A DNA stretch of 64,000 nt from Sphingobacterium sp. UGAL515B_05 (GTDB lineage Bacteria; Bacteroidota; Bacteroidia; Sphingobacteriales; Sphingobacteriaceae). Location of the stretch: assembly GCF_033097525.1 (NCBI RefSeq), contig NZ_CP109907.1, positions 5,704,001-5,768,000 on the forward strand, read 5' to 3'. Each line of letters begins with the position of its first letter. Position 1 is the stretch's first letter. The translations under genes and the position numbers were made by a program. Of this stretch, positions 63,645 through 64,000 are shown piece after piece. Below the pieces are notes generated by a model. The model searched no databases. It saw only the letters and a list, made by a program, of their open reading frames with translations, and was not told where the DNA came from.

Positions 63645-64000
63645 AAAAATCAGCTAAAATGACGGATGTCATGCTTTTAAAAGCATTCAGCGAGAAAGGG
63701 CGTAACAATCACGAGGTAGCCATTATCCCCCTTTGGGGGGACTGGCTTAAAAAGTCGGTTGAGACAACAGACCTGCTCGAACTGCTGAACGTGGAATCCT
63801 TTTCGGGCTACATCGCACGAAAAGATCACGGCATTTCTTTCCTGCTTTGCAGGACAGCGAAAATACCATTCTATGAGCAGTGGCTCGATGGAAATGAAAT
63901 TGCTTTCTTGGAAGCTCAAGCAAGCGAAATAGAACAGCTATGCAGACATTTTGATTGCATCAAAAGTGACAGCCTTCGGGTACATCCGAGCGGGATGGCA
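63641..64000 (+). CDS. unknown protein, 3' end cut by window edge
   Basis: An open frame of 120 codons runs off the window end. It starts at the ATG of an ATGA overlap with the preceding stop, so it belongs to the same operon. The sequence begins MKKSAKMTDVMLLKAFSEKG and includes NNHEVAIIPLWGDWLKKSVE; it is otherwise unrecognised. Confidence 0.65.
   Translation, partial: MKKSAKMTDVMLLKAFSEKGRNNHEVAIIPLWGDWLKKSVETTDLLELLNVESFSGYIARKDHGISFLLCRTAKIPFYEQWLDGNEIAFLEAQASEIEQLCRHFDCIKSDSLRVHPSGMA

Overview
The window looks like a chromosome segment of a Sphingobacterium-like member of the Bacteroidota. Evidence: three kinds of SusC/SusD-linked genes, a hybrid two-component regulator, -7 boxes of the TAnnTTTG type, an RHS protein of the Bacteroidota type, and a general lack of Shine-Dalgarno sites. 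The genus is inference; no 16S rRNA gene is present.

Layout. 1-9.5 kb is a worn accessory region: an RHS toxin-delivery protein cut by the window edge, its probable immunity gene, an orphan HExxH fragment, an IS3-family element with a doubly nonsense-mutated transposase, an IS256 remnant, a methyltransferase that has lost its core, an RraB/TPR protein and a DUF4919 lipoprotein-like gene. 9.8-25.2 kb is a five-gene polysaccharide utilisation operon (GH31 with PA14 insert, SusC, SusD, a surface lipoprotein, GH2) read leftward, with its hybrid sensor-regulator just upstream. The enzyme pair suggests side-chain removal from xyloglucan-like oligosaccharides. 25.7-47 kb is mostly core: YdeI-like protein, ADP-ribose/CDP-alcohol diphosphatase-like enzyme, a second SusC/SusD pair, PAP2 phosphatase, glgC, a TPMT-like methyltransferase, a SulP transporter, DUF3943 protein, L,D-transpeptidase, fbp, copper P-type ATPase and a LapA-like protein.

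At 47.1 kb a tRNA-Lys(UUU) gene is the integration site of a mobile element that runs to the window end. Its large serine integrase reads leftward and ends inside the tRNA gene, on the opposite strand. Behind it lies a defence cluster: a complete type II CBASS operon (Cap4-like nuclease-SAVED effector, CD-NTase, Cap2 E2-E1, Cap3 JAMM protease), then a leftward AAA ATPase whose C-terminus carries an RNxxxH HEPN motif together with a small partner gene, an SRAP/YedK gene, and a second protein with a C-terminal RNxxxH HEPN motif. After a diverged 260-bp duplication come genes typical of conjugative elements or plasmids (SSB, DUF932, two tandem paralogues, a gene cut by the window edge). No right-hand attachment site was found.

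The best candidates for something undescribed are the AAA-HEPN plus 122-aa pair and the 489-aa HEPN protein, both of which share the island with CBASS. Functional statements rest on motif recognition by eye; no database search was possible.
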